64,000 nucleotides of DNA, from contig NZ_CP134146.1 in assembly GCF_031583575.1 (NCBI RefSeq), positions 62,001 to 126,000 of the forward strand, given 5' to 3'. Positions within the stretch are counted from its first letter, which is position 1. Each line of letters begins with the position of its first letter. Below are positions 1 through 7,280 of this stretch, piece after piece. This DNA is from Thalassotalea nanhaiensis. Its GTDB lineage: Bacteria > Pseudomonadota > Gammaproteobacteria > Enterobacterales > Alteromonadaceae. The notes beneath the pieces were generated by a model, which had not been told where the DNA came from, ran no database searches, and worked only from the letters and a program-made list of their open reading frames with translations. A program made the translations under genes and the position numbers.

Positions 1-2
1 TA

Positions 3-302
3 AAACTATTAAATGATAATATTTCTCGTGGTTATCATGAGTGGGCAGACGAATTCGGTACTTATAAAGTACAAACTGTTAAAGAGTTAAATTTACTTAC
101 TCATAAATTTGAAAACGTATATGTTGTACAATTTTTCCAACAAACGCCTTACCCTGCGGTATATTTAACATTAATAAATCGTCAAATTGGTATTATTGGT
201 TTTGGTCGTAGAACTGAAGCATATCCAAATCTAGAAGTTACTGATTTGGCTTTTATAAACGGTGATTGTGGTTTTGCTGGGGCTTGTAATAAGAAACCCT
301 AA
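3..302 (+). CDS. Hypothetical cassette protein, 5'-truncated
   Basis: An open frame enters from the left edge and stops at 300-302, directly in the R'' of the first attC. About 99 residues are visible, ending GDCGFAGACNKKP. It looks soluble, with a mixed alpha/beta composition; no family is recognised. The start lies left of the window. It belongs to the cassette closed by the attC at 297-398. Confidence 0.75.
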   Translation, partial: KLLNDNISRGYHEWADEFGTYKVQTVKELNLLTHKFENVYVVQFFQQTPYPAVYLTLINRQIGIIGFGRRTEAYPNLEVTDLAFINGDCGFAGACNKKP

Positions 303-398
303 CAAGCGCATTAAGACGGGACTGCTAACAGTTTGCTCGGTTCCGCTCCGCTTCACATTTTAGCAAACTATTACCAGCCCCTTATGCGGGCGTTATGT
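297..398 (+). repeat. attC site 1
   Basis: R'' ccctaac at 297-303, inner arms GTTTGCTCGG / AGCAAAC, and R' gttatgt at 392-398. This is the commonest attC type in the array (called T1 here). Confidence 0.93.
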
Positions 399-404
399 AG
401 CAAT

Positions 405-785
405 ATGAAATATCTAGCATTTGTATTTTTAATTATATCTTTTAATGCATTTTCTTGTACTCAAGAAGAAGCCATGGCTGCTGAAGAAGTCGCTGCTTAT
501 GCCAAATCTTGGGAAGCTTTGGAAAATACATTCATTAAGTACGAACATTGCGATGACGGATCTATTGCGGCCGGTTTTTCTGAGTCTGTATCAAATTTAT
601 TAGCGTACAAATGGGATGAGTTAGCTTATTTAAAAAACAAGCCTGAGCTATATAAATTTGTTTTATCCCATATAGATGAAACATGGGGCATGCAATATGA
701 CGACGTACTTAAAAATGTAAAGCGTTCATGTCCTAATTTCGCTAACAGCATTTGTCAGGCTGTTATCAATTTGCCAGCTACATAA
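405..785 (+). CDS. Small secreted Cys-containing cassette protein
   Basis: 126 aa starting at the first ATG after R'. The frame is also open upstream through the attC, but that part is attC sequence. The N-terminus (MKYLAFVFLIISFNAFSC) is a signal peptide, possibly a lipoprotein signal since a Cys follows AFS. The mature part is acidic with further Cys residues near the C-terminus (SCPNFANSIC), so a disulfide is likely in the periplasm. No family is recognised. The cassette start GTTATGTAG is matched by CTACATAAC at its end, so it is one intact cassette. Confidence 0.75.
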   Translation: MKYLAFVFLIISFNAFSCTQEEAMAAEEVAAYAKSWEALENTFIKYEHCDDGSIAAGFSESVSNLLAYKWDELAYLKNKPELYKFVLSHIDETWGMQYDDVLKNVKRSCPNFANSICQAVINLPAT

Positions 786-879
786 CAAGTCATTCAAGCA
801 GGAAAATTTACAGTTGGCTGTTTTCACTGCGTTCAACATTTTAGCCAACTATAAATTTCCTCTTAATGAGGCGTTATAA
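780..879 (+). repeat. attC site 2
   Basis: R'' acataac 780-786, arms CAGTTGGCTG / TAGCCAACT, R' gttataa 873-879. Confidence 0.93.
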
Positions 880-901
880 CTCAAGGAAGTATTGTTTGCT
901 T

Positions 902-1105
902 ATGAAGCATTGGATGCTCAAATTAAGAATGTTTATCTTTCTTAATTCAATTATATTTCCCGCTTTAGCGCATGGTCCCGAATGGGTTTACTATGCGATG
1001 TGCGTTGGCTTATTTGTCGGGTTCATTGGATTACTATGGGTAGCTTGGAAAGTAATCATCTTTTTTGTTATTCCAGCATTACAAAAATTGTTAAGTAAAA
1101 AATAA
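902..1105 (+). CDS. Small membrane cassette protein
   Basis: 67 aa from ATG 902. AGGAAG at 884-889 could also serve an in-frame TTG at 896. An N-terminal hydrophobic segment ends in ALAHG, like a signal peptide; a second segment (residues about 28-58) is a strong membrane span. No family is recognised. The cassette begins GTTATAACTC and ends GAGTTATAAC, a 10-bp match. Confidence 0.65.
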   Translation: MKHWMLKLRMFIFLNSIIFPALAHGPEWVYYAMCVGLFVGFIGLLWVAWKVIIFFVIPALQKLLSKK

Positions 1106-1128
1106 ATTTAACCTATTGAGAAATTGAG

Positions 1129-1232
1129 TTATAACAAGCAATTAAAGCGGGACTTTTTACAGTTTGCTCGGTTCCGCTGCGCTACACAATTTTAGCAAAC
1201 TAATAAAAAGCCCCTTAATGTGGGCGTTAGGT
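1129..1232 (+). repeat. attC site 3
   Basis: R'' ttataac 1129-1135 and R' gttaggt 1226-1232, T1 type. Almost identical to the sites at 4348-4451 and 7713-7816, the within-array similarity typical of a sedentary chromosomal integron. Confidence 0.93.
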
Positions 1233-1247
1233 ATACAAGGAAGTCTA

Positions 1248-1481
1248 GTGAAAAAATTCAAGGCATATCTACTCATCATATTTAGCTCACTTTTAGGCCT
1301 TTTCGCAACATTGAGTGCGTTAACGTCTATACCTATGTTTATGAAACTAGATATTTCGCAGCCTTATAATTGGGGGTATATTGGTGGTAGAGTAATCATA
1401 ATTGTTTTATTGTTATTTTTAGCTAAGGTACTATTTAGTAAAGGTAAAAAGCTAAAATCTGTTCTCGAAAGTGGTGCTTAG
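1248..1481 (+). CDS. Two-TM membrane cassette protein
   Basis: 77 aa from GTG 1248, with AAGGAAG upstream at 1238-1243. Two hydrophobic spans (residues about 6-28 and 43-63) are separated by a short loop and followed by a Lys-rich tail. No family is recognised. The cassette start GTTAGGTATAC is the exact reverse complement of its end GTATACCTAAC. Confidence 0.7.
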   Translation: MKKFKAYLLIIFSSLLGLFATLSALTSIPMFMKLDISQPYNWGYIGGRVIIIVLLLFLAKVLFSKGKKLKSVLESGA

Positions 1482-1484
1482 TAT

Positions 1485-1584
1485 ACCTAACAAGCTGTTA
1501 AAGCGGGAAAAATTACAGTTGGCTGGTTCCGCTTCGCTTCACATTTTAGCCAACTACAATTTTCCCCTTAACAGGGCGTTATAA
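1485..1584 (+). repeat. attC site 4
   Basis: R'' acctaac 1485-1491 and R' gttataa 1578-1584. Arms CAGTTGGCTGG / TAGCCAACT define type T2, shared with the sites at 1977 and 9919. Confidence 0.93.
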
Positions 1585-1596
1585 GGGCATCATACT

Positions 1597-1971
1597 GTGG
1601 TGAAGTATTTAGTAATTTTCCTATTATTGTTTTCAGGTTTTACGTATTCGAGCGAATGTACGAAGTGGGAATACGCAAACTTAGGGTATACGACTTCTTC
1701 TAACGGTTTAGAGCCTGAGCATGAAAAGTTCGGTTATTTTGTTTTGTGGTCAAATCCTAAGGGGTTATCAACATGGCAAAATAACAAATTAATGATGAGT
1801 GGTGTTACTGATAAATCAATGAAAGAGTTCTTTAAAATAAATTCCCACGACTATATATCTATTCTAAATGCTTTGGGCAATAGAGGTTGGGAAAGCTATA
1901 GCTATGATCTTTATCGGCGAACAGAGCACGAAAAAAATCATAGTTGGCAGTTTAAAAGGTGTAAGGTTTAA
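1597..1971 (+). CDS. Secreted DUF4177-like cassette protein
   Basis: 124 aa from GTG 1597 (a second GTG follows at 1600). Signal peptide MVKYLVIFLLLFSGFTYSSE. The mature part begins CTKWEYANLGY and has LNALGNRGWESYSY near the C-terminus, the EY..LN.LG..GWE pattern of DUF4177-type small proteins. That family link is by pattern only. Two Cys at the ends of the mature part (CTKWEY and KRCKV) may pair. Probably periplasmic. Confidence 0.72.
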   Translation: MVKYLVIFLLLFSGFTYSSECTKWEYANLGYTTSSNGLEPEHEKFGYFVLWSNPKGLSTWQNNKLMMSGVTDKSMKEFFKINSHDYISILNALGNRGWESYSYDLYRRTEHEKNHSWQFKRCKV

Positions 1972-1976
1972 AACCC

Positions 1977-2076
1977 TTATAACAAGCTGTTCAAGCGGGA
2001 CAAATAACAGTTGGCTGGTTCCGCTTCGCTTCACATTTTAGCCAACTACAACTTGCCCCTTAACAGGGCGTTAGGT
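1977..2076 (+). repeat. attC site 5
   Basis: R'' ttataac 1977-1983, R' gttaggt 2070-2076; T2 type. Confidence 0.93.
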
Positions 2077-2084
2077 TACCAGGG

Positions 2085-2384
2085 ATGAAATTAGAACAAG
2101 TTGACGTATCTGAAGAATTCAAATTAATTGAAGCTAAATTCTTTAGAACCATGCGTACTTCGGCGTTAATTGCGCTTACTATCTTTCCCGTTTATTGGTT
2201 GGATATTTCGTTTATTAACCCTTGGTCAGGTCCTATCGTTGCCGCCATTCTATACAATATTTGGGGCTACCGTTATTACAGGTGCCCAAATTGTAACTCT
2301 GTTATTACCTCGGCATTTACTCGTAAAGGTTTCGCTTTTAAACCCAGTAAGTGTATTGATTGCAGTGCGGTATTTAGAAAGTAG
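2085..2384 (+). CDS. Membrane protein with C-terminal zinc ribbon
   Basis: 99 aa from ATG 2085, just after R'. A central hydrophobic part (residues about 24-63) holds two spans. The C-terminal 35 residues carry two Cys pairs, CPNC and CIDC, about 25 residues apart: a cytoplasmic four-Cys zinc ribbon. Function unknown; this layout is common in small uncharacterised bacterial membrane proteins. The overlapping frames at 2170 (+) and 2250 (-) are shadows. Cassette ends match over 10 bp (GTTAGGTTAC / GTAACCTAAC). Confidence 0.78.
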   Translation: MKLEQVDVSEEFKLIEAKFFRTMRTSALIALTIFPVYWLDISFINPWSGPIVAAILYNIWGYRYYRCPNCNSVITSAFTRKGFAFKPSKCIDCSAVFRK

Positions 2385-2386
2385 TA

Positions 2387-2486
2387 ACCTAACAAGGCAC
2401 TCAAGCAGGACAAATAAAGCTTGGCTTTTGTCACTGCGTGCCAGATTATAGCCAAGCATTATTTGCCTCTTAGTGGGGCGTTATGT
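2387..2486 (+). repeat. attC site 6
   Basis: R'' acctaac 2387-2393, arms CTTGGCTTTTGTCACTGCG / AGCCAAG (type T3), R' gttatgt 2480-2486. Confidence 0.93.
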
Positions 2487-2499
2487 TTCAAGGAAGATG

Positions 2500-2784
2500 A
2501 TGAGTAAGGTTTCTACTAAGGAGCTATATTTGATTGGGGTCATAGGTGCTCCGTATTATATTTTTGCTGTGGTATTAGCCTCTGTATCAGTAAAACATAT
2601 TAGTTTTGGCTTTTTAATACTCTTACCTCTTTGGTTAATCTACGATCGTATTTCACAAACTACCTATATCGCGTATGTCAAAAATGGTGGTTGTAGTAAA
2701 AGTAAATACACCTTAATATCAATTACATACCAATTTATCTTCATCTGTATCACTTTAGTTATTATGGGTGCAGTTGAAACATAA
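2500..2784 (+). CDS. Membrane cassette protein
   Basis: 94 aa from the second of two adjacent ATGs (2497, 2500), with AAGGAAG upstream. Spans at residues about 9-30 and 34-50, plus a third at the C-terminus (YQFIFICITLVIMGAV). The loop has a Lys/Ser-rich segment. No family is recognised. Confidence 0.7.
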   Translation: MSKVSTKELYLIGVIGAPYYIFAVVLASVSVKHISFGFLILLPLWLIYDRISQTTYIAYVKNGGCSKSKYTLISITYQFIFICITLVIMGAVET

Positions 2785-2881
2785 CAAGCAAATAAATCAG
2801 GACAAATAACAGCTTGGCTTTTTGCTCCTGCGTCGCTTATTTTAGCCAAGCATTATTTGCCCATTATTGTGGGCGTTAGCG
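2779..2881 (+). repeat. attC site 7
   Basis: R'' acataac 2779-2785, arms CTTGGCTTTTTGCTCC / AGCCAAG, R' gttagcg 2875-2881. Confidence 0.92.
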
Positions 2882-2898
2882 ATATCTCGGAGCTAGTC

Positions 2899-3393
2899 AT
2901 GAAATCAATATGGGTATTACTTTGTCTACTCATTTCGCTAAGTTCAAAAGCCAATGAATCATATGAGTTAGCTTTTGAGCACTTTGTTAATAATTCGAAC
3001 GGGTTATTTCAATTTAGTGATAACTTTTTGAACCAGATTCAGAAACTAGATATTGAGCCTGAAATAAAGGATAGTTTAATTAGATGTGCGACAGAAGATA
3101 AACTTTTCTATCTAAAAGACTTTATTCCTATATTTCAAAGGTATTTAACAGCTGATGATTTAAATAAAGCATCAAATTGGTTAATGTCAAAAGAAGGCAA
3201 ACTTTGGTTCAATATCCATAAAGGTCTCGTTAACGTAAATGAATTAACTAAGTCACAAATTGAACAAATTAATGAATTTACAGGCGGAAAAATAATGAGA
3301 AATTTAGACATAGCAACAAAAGAGTCAATTGATATTGCTCCATCTTCTTCTCAAAAGTTTGCAGACTATTGTATAGCAAAGTCTGGTTTATAA
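2899..3393 (+). CDS. Secreted DUF2059-like cassette protein
   Basis: 164 aa from ATG 2899. Signal peptide MKSIWVLLCLLISLSSKA. The mature helical domain has 'YLTADDLNKASNWLMSKEG', which resembles the helical hairpin of DUF2059 proteins (a helix, then 'F..S..G'). The family link is tentative. Probably periplasmic. Cassette start GTTAGCGATAT and end ATATTGCTAAC match with one mismatch. Confidence 0.7.
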   Translation: MKSIWVLLCLLISLSSKANESYELAFEHFVNNSNGLFQFSDNFLNQIQKLDIEPEIKDSLIRCATEDKLFYLKDFIPIFQRYLTADDLNKASNWLMSKEGKLWFNIHKGLVNVNELTKSQIEQINEFTGGKIMRNLDIATKESIDIAPSSSQKFADYCIAKSGL

Positions 3394-3396
3394 TAT

Positions 3397-3495
3397 TGCT
3401 AACAAGTTACTCAAAAGGACGCAAAACGCTTGGCTTGTGCTCCTTCGTCGCTAATTTTAGCCAAGCATTTTACGCCTCTTAGTAAGGCGTTAACT
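3397..3495 (+). repeat. attC site 8
   Basis: R'' tgctaac 3397-3403, arms CTTGGCTTGTGCTCCTTCG / AGCCAAG (type T4), R' gttaact 3489-3495. Confidence 0.92.
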
Positions 3496-3505
3496 TGCAA
3501 AGGAT

Positions 3506-3886
3506 ATGTATCAATTAATGCGACCAATTCAACTAAAGTTAGCTATTCTGTTTTGCTTTATTGGCTTACTCATAAATCTGGCTTATATACCGTTAAATAT
3601 GGAAAGTTATGGTACAGGATGGCTAATTATTTTCGCAGTTAAACTATTCGTAAGCTTTTTTTGGGCTGCCGCTTTTATTCTGATATTAAAGGGCAGCAGT
3701 TGGCCTAGGTATGTTTATTCTGCATTTGTTATTTATGCATTAGTTAAAACAGTTTATTTAGGTGCTTTTTCATTATTAGATTTTTGGGTTATAACCTCAT
3801 TGCTGGCTAGTTTCGGTGCAATCATCCTTTGGTTTTTGCCTCAATCTAATAACTGGTTTAAAGTAATAAAAAATCAAGCAAGTTAA
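3506..3886 (+). CDS. Multi-pass membrane cassette protein
   Basis: 126 aa from ATG 3506 with AAAGGA 5 bases upstream. About four hydrophobic spans fill the protein, giving a small integral membrane protein with short loops. No family is recognised. Cassette ends GTTAACTTGC / GCAAGTTAAC match perfectly. A frame at 3430-3642 covering the attC is a shadow. Confidence 0.75.
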   Translation: MYQLMRPIQLKLAILFCFIGLLINLAYIPLNMESYGTGWLIIFAVKLFVSFFWAAAFILILKGSSWPRYVYSAFVIYALVKTVYLGAFSLLDFWVITSLLASFGAIILWFLPQSNNWFKVIKNQAS

Positions 3887-3983
3887 CAAGGCGCTCAAGT
3901 GGACAACTAACATTGTCACGGCATTTGCAAAAGACGCAAATCCACGCGCCATTATTATTTGCCTACTTAGCTAGGCGTTATGT
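3881..3983 (+). repeat. attC site 9 (divergent subtype T5)
   Basis: R'' agttaac 3881-3887 and R' gttatgt 3977-3983 are normal, but the middle carries CATTGTCACGGCATTTGCAA instead of the GGCT/AGCC arms. The sites at 8044 and 11161 share this layout. Confidence 0.88.
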
Positions 3984-3987
3984 TTTT

Positions 3988-4341
3988 ATGAGAATACTGA
4001 TAATTTCGTTAATGTTTCTAAGCCTCAGTGGTCATGCTTGTAAGCTTAATCCTGAGTATATGAAACTGCGTGCAGAGTTAACTAAGGAAGTACGTGAACC
4101 ATATAATTCATGTATAAAATCTACTCGTGCCTACTTTTTTTATAAAGCTGTTGCAAAGTGCGAACAGGAAGGACGAGGTAAAGATATATCAGGTGGGTGC
4201 TACCACGTTGTTGGTTATGAAGAAACTCATGATGAATCTGAATTAAATCATTGCAAAGTTTTAAAACCAACAACAGAAGAGTTTGTAGCTCTTTTAAAGG
4301 CAAACGCAGAACATCAAGCTATAAAAAGATGCTTGGATTAG
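3988..4341 (+). CDS. Secreted Cys-rich cassette protein
   Basis: 117 aa from ATG 3988, only 4 bases after R'. Signal peptide MRILIISLMFLSLSGHAC. The mature part carries six Cys (CKLN, SCIKS, KCEQ, GCYH, HCKV, RCLD), suggesting disulfide bonding in the periplasm. No family is recognised. Cassette ends GTTATGTTTT / AAAACATAAC match. Confidence 0.75.
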   Translation: MRILIISLMFLSLSGHACKLNPEYMKLRAELTKEVREPYNSCIKSTRAYFFYKAVAKCEQEGRGKDISGGCYHVVGYEETHDESELNHCKVLKPTTEEFVALLKANAEHQAIKRCLD

Positions 4342-4347
4342 CTCAAA

Positions 4348-4451
4348 ACATAACAAGCAATTAAAGCGGGACTTTTTACAGTTTGCTCGGTTCCGCTGCG
4401 CTACACAATTTTAGCAAACTATTAAAAAGCCCCTTAATGTGGGCGTTAGCT
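4348..4451 (+). repeat. attC site 10
   Basis: R'' acataac 4348-4354, T1 arms, R' gttagct 4445-4451; near-identical to attC site 3. Confidence 0.93.
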
Positions 4452-4475
4452 GACTAAAAATAGATCGAGGTTCCA

Positions 4476-4784
4476 TTGTCAAAGGAAGATAAAATTTCAT
4501 TACCCGAAGTACAACTGTTAGTATTATTTTTATGTAGTACCTTTGCAATATTGCCAATGATTTTTAGCGGGAACTTAATTGGAGTATTCACTTTCGGCTT
4601 AATAGTATGTTTTTATCTAGTTTCTGAATTTAAGTGGCTTAAAACCACATTTAAGTTAAATGATAAAGAAGTTGTTTTTCACTTAACCTTAATTAGTATA
4701 TGCGGTTTACTCGCGTATGAAGTGTTCTTTTTGTTAGGTGTTTTAGCTGGTTTCCCACTTTCAAAATTTTATCAGTGGCCTTGA
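4476..4784 (+). CDS. Three-TM membrane cassette protein
   Basis: 102 aa from TTG 4476, with GAGG upstream at 4466-4470. Short hydrophilic N-terminus (MSKEDKISLPEVQ), two adjacent spans (residues about 13-50) and a third near the C-terminus. No family is recognised. Confidence 0.7.
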   Translation: MSKEDKISLPEVQLLVLFLCSTFAILPMIFSGNLIGVFTFGLIVCFYLVSEFKWLKTTFKLNDKEVVFHLTLISICGLLAYEVFFLLGVLAGFPLSKFYQWP

Positions 4785-4805
4785 AAGTAATTTGTAGTAA
4801 TCGTC

Positions 4806-4904
4806 AGCTAACAAGCCACTCAAGCAGGACAAAAAACAGTTGGTTTTGCTCCTGCGTCGCTAATTTTAACCAACTATTTTTTGCCTCTTAGTGGGGCGTT
4901 ATGT
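4806..4904 (+). repeat. attC site 11
   Basis: R'' agctaac 4806-4812, arms GTTGGTTTTGCTCC / AACCAAC, R' gttatgt 4898-4904. Confidence 0.92.
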
Positions 4905-4913
4905 GTATAGGGT

Positions 4914-5333
4914 ATGATTCGACCTCCTCATTATGAAAAAATATTTCAACTTACAATTGATATTGTAAATACAGATGATGTTGAGTTGGGATTAATTGCA
5001 TACAATAAAATTTTAAAAATTTGTGAGACGCATGAAGGTACCTTACTAGATCATCCTTTCCAATGGGAAACTCTTGGTGATTTCACATTGGAAGATAACT
5101 TAAAAGCTCTTTCTTTTTATTTTAAAGCATTAAAGTTAGCTAATAATGCAGGGTTAACTGAGTACATAGCATCAATCAATTTAGCTATTGCCGAGCAATA
5201 CCTTGAATTGGGGGATTTTAATAAGTCTTGGAAGTTTGGGGTTGCTGCTAATGAAGCTGTAAAATCGTCAGTAGATCTTTCACTAAAGCAGGAAATAAGT
5301 GAAACTCTTTTAGAAATCAGTAAATACACATAA
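4914..5333 (+). CDS. TPR-like helical cassette protein
   Basis: 139 aa from ATG 4914. No signal peptide or membrane span. Residues about 60-110 ('ALSFYFKALKLANNAGL', 'NLAIAEQYLELGDFNKSW') have the spacing of two or three degenerate tetratricopeptide helices, so a small cytoplasmic protein-binding role is plausible. Partner unknown. The cassette ends match over 11 bp. Confidence 0.72.
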   Translation: MIRPPHYEKIFQLTIDIVNTDDVELGLIAYNKILKICETHEGTLLDHPFQWETLGDFTLEDNLKALSFYFKALKLANNAGLTEYIASINLAIAEQYLELGDFNKSWKFGVAANEAVKSSVDLSLKQEISETLLEISKYT

Positions 5334-5425
5334 CAAGCTAATTAACAGGACAAATTACAGTTGGTTTTGCTCCTGCGTCGCTTATTTTAACCAACTGCAA
5401 TTTGCCCATTATTAGGGCGTTAGTT
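5328..5425 (+). repeat. attC site 12
   Basis: R'' acataac 5328-5334, arms GTTGGTTTTGCTCC / AACCAAC, R' gttagtt 5419-5425. Confidence 0.92.
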
Positions 5426-5454
5426 GTTTCGAGAGTTTGGAGAAAATAAAAAGT

Positions 5455-5793
5455 ATGGATGCTAATCAAATAGAGATTTTGATTAAATCAATTAAAGCTG
5501 AGTTACCATTTACACCACCATTTCAATACAAAAAATTTGATGAAGATCCATTCCCATTATCATTCTCTGAAAATGTAAACTACTTAGGTGATTGGTCAGC
5601 TCATTGCCTGCATCCTTTTACTAAAATAGAGTGGCTTTGCGTTCGTCCACAATATTTAAAAAGTGTTGGGCGTTTAGTTCCACCTAAAGTAGTTTCCTGT
5701 GAGGCTGAGTTTATTAATTTATTGCAAAACTTAAAGGTTCCATTTCAGTCCCAAGGTGATACTATTTTCATTTATTGTAATAAAAACAACTAA
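5455..5793 (+). CDS. Hypothetical soluble cassette protein
   Basis: 112 aa from ATG 5455, with GGAG at 5439-5442 a little far upstream. An in-frame TTG at 5437 is the alternative and adds six residues. No membrane span or signal. It has aromatic-rich patches (WSAHCLHPFTKIEWLC) and a C-terminal 'GDTIFIYCNKNN'. No family is recognised. Confidence 0.7.
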   Translation: MDANQIEILIKSIKAELPFTPPFQYKKFDEDPFPLSFSENVNYLGDWSAHCLHPFTKIEWLCVRPQYLKSVGRLVPPKVVSCEAEFINLLQNLKVPFQSQGDTIFIYCNKNN

Positions 5794-5888
5794 CAAGCCA
5801 ATCAAGCGGGACTAAAAACAGTTTGCTCGGTTTCGCTTCGCTACACATTTTAGCAAACAATTTTTAGCCCCTTATTGGGGCGTTATAT
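5788..5888 (+). repeat. attC site 13
   Basis: R'' aactaac 5788-5794, T1 arms, R' gttatat 5882-5888. Confidence 0.93.
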
Positions 5889-6126
5889 GGTACCACTAAG
5901 TCAAAGTAATAATTAGGTGTTTTAAGCAAGTTGTATTGCCTTATTCGCCGCGTTGAATTCTTATATTTAAACTAGCTTGGTTATTTAATTTTAAATTAAT
6001 TTACTGTTTATAAAACTGAATTCGTAGTGTGTGTTGTAGTGGTACTCGATTATAAATTCTTGCCTTGTTGTAAATGTTAAGTTGCTGTAAATTAATACTA
6101 AAGTTGTGAGTCATCACTCATATAAC
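5883..6126 (+). other. Cassette without sense ORF (copy A)
   Basis: A complete cassette bounded by GTTATAT and its complement ATATAAC, with no sense-strand ORF of useful length. It is homologous along its length to the cassette at 7811-8050. GTACCACTA at 5890-5898 pairs with TAGTGGTAC at 6037-6045. Conserved blocks include CGTTGAATTCT, ATTATAAATTCT and CTTGTTGTAAA. A 37-codon antisense ORF (6001-6114) is conserved in the other copy. It may encode that peptide, a structured RNA, or carry a promoter; ATTATAAAT at 6049-6057 is -10-like but has no clear -35. Confidence 0.8.
6001..6114 (-). CDS. Candidate antisense small protein (copy A)
   Basis: 37 aa on the - strand, opposite to array polarity, starting MTHNFSINLQQLN and ending IQFYKQ. 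The homologous cassette encodes MVTDNFIVNLQHLN...IQFYKQYKV; 24 of 37 aligned residues are identical by eye and several codon differences are silent (AAT/AAC, CAG/CAA, TAT/TAC). The start lies 6 bases from R'', so any ribosome site would sit in attC DNA, and no clear Shine-Dalgarno is seen. Coding status is therefore uncertain. No family is recognised. Confidence 0.38.
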   Translation of the reverse strand: MTHNFSINLQQLNIYNKARIYNRVPLQHTLRIQFYKQ

Positions 6127-6217
6127 AAGGCAATCAATCGGACAAAAAACAGTTGGCTTTGTTCGTGCCTCACAAATTATAGCCAACTTTTTTTTGCCGT
6201 TTATCGCGGCGTTAAAT
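6120..6217 (+). repeat. attC site 14
   Basis: R'' atataac 6120-6126, arms GTTGGCTTTG / AGCCAAC, R' gttaaat 6211-6217. Confidence 0.92.
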
Positions 6218-6231
6218 TACTAAGGAAAGTT

Positions 6232-6684
6232 ATGTATATCTGGAAAGTCTCCCCATTAATTCAAGAACTAAAATCAGAAGGTTTATCTCAAAAAGAGCAA
6301 TTTAAGTATTTTCTTACATATTCAATATTAATGGTATTTGCCACAGACCCATTACTTTCTTTTGGTTACGAGTATGTTGTATACGATGCACTAAATACTC
6401 TTATCGTCACTACCGTAACTATATTGGGTATAGTTTATTGTTATAAAGTGAATGAGTCTGTTGATGGAAAAGATTTCATTCTGAGGCTTATGACTTTAGG
6501 TTTGCCTATTATGATCCGTTTTTTGGTCGTGGTTATCGCTATTACATTTGTTTATTATTTTTTTATAGATTCTAGTGATTCTGAGTTGATTACTACTCAG
6601 CCGATTGATGTTTTATTTTCAGCGATTTTCATGATTGGATATTATTATTATTTTGCTAAAAAGTTAAAGGCATTTGCGAGTTAG
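6232..6684 (+). CDS. Multi-pass membrane cassette protein
   Basis: 150 aa from ATG 6232, with AAGGAAA upstream; the open frame further upstream is attC. Four hydrophobic spans (residues about 27-45, 52-70, 85-108, 125-142). A hydrophilic N-terminus of about 25 residues has two Lys/Glu-rich helices. No family is recognised. Confidence 0.75.
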   Translation: MYIWKVSPLIQELKSEGLSQKEQFKYFLTYSILMVFATDPLLSFGYEYVVYDALNTLIVTTVTILGIVYCYKVNESVDGKDFILRLMTLGLPIMIRFLVVVIAITFVYYFFIDSSDSELITTQPIDVLFSAIFMIGYYYYFAKKLKAFAS

Positions 6685-6686
6685 TA

Positions 6687-6786
6687 ACTTAACAAGCCTC
6701 TTAAGCAGGACAAATAAAGCTTGGCTTTTGTCACTGCGTGCCAGATTTTAGCCAAGCATTATTAGCCTCTTAGTGGGGCGTTATGT
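6687..6786 (+). repeat. attC site 15
   Basis: R'' acttaac 6687-6693, T3 arms, R' gttatgt 6780-6786; closely matches attC site 6. Confidence 0.93.
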
Positions 6787-6801
6787 TTTACGGAGATATT
6801 G

Positions 6802-7134
6802 GTGAAAAGTTTACTCAAAAGTATTCAATATGGAATGTTAGATTTCATCGAAGGAGATGATGAGCCCGATTATACATCTGAAGATGTTAGTGCTTGTATT
6901 ACTCTACTTTTAGAGTTCATGTCTGTAGTTGAATCTGAATCACAAACAATAGATAGCGCAAGAGAACACGTTAAGAATTTAGTTCTTTCACTGAATGAAC
7001 TAAATGAAAAATGTGGTGAATGCTTGATAGAAACAGACCAACGAGAAGAGATTTGTGAGTTTATATTCAAAGTTGTTGCCAACGCTAATATAGAGGTTTC
7101 TGGAGATATTACAGAAGAGTGGCGTGACTGGTAA
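6802..7134 (+). CDS. Acidic helical cassette protein
   Basis: 110 aa from GTG 6802; CGGAGA at 6791-6796 supports it, and an adjacent TTG at 6799 is the alternative. Strongly acidic and helical, without signal or membrane span. Two Cys lie in 'NEKCGECLIE'. No family is recognised. The - strand frames here are shadows. Cassette ends GTTATGTTTTAC / GTAAAACATAAC match over 12 bp. Confidence 0.7.
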   Translation: MKSLLKSIQYGMLDFIEGDDEPDYTSEDVSACITLLLEFMSVVESESQTIDSAREHVKNLVLSLNELNEKCGECLIETDQREEICEFIFKVVANANIEVSGDITEEWRDW

Positions 7135-7135
7135 A

Positions 7136-7240
7136 ACATAACAAGCCATTACAGTAACGGGACTGCTAACAGCTTGCTCAGTTCCGCTTCGCTTCACAAT
7201 TTTAGCAAGCTATTATCAGCCCCTGAATGGGGCGTTATAT
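7136..7240 (+). repeat. attC site 16
   Basis: R'' acataac 7136-7142, arms GCTTGCTCAG / AGCAAGC, R' gttatat 7234-7240. Confidence 0.92.
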
Positions 7241-7280
7241 TGCTAAAAAAGTACAGTGTGTTTTCAGCATAGGAGAGCAA

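Noticed and set aside
333-404. ORFs opening inside attC sites (e.g. 333, 866, 1164, 2857, 3913, 6106, 7227)
   Set aside because: attC DNA often has an open frame joined to the cassette gene, but the peptides repeat attC sequence and lack ribosome sites; later starts after R' were used.
3430-3642. 70-aa ORF spanning attC 8
   Set aside because: Largely attC sequence and out of frame with the well-supported membrane gene at 3506.
5955-6023. Two GAATTC palindromes in ORF-less cassette A as a conserved stem
   Set aside because: In copy B the second one reads GAATGC, so the pairing is not conserved; only the 9-bp outer stem is.
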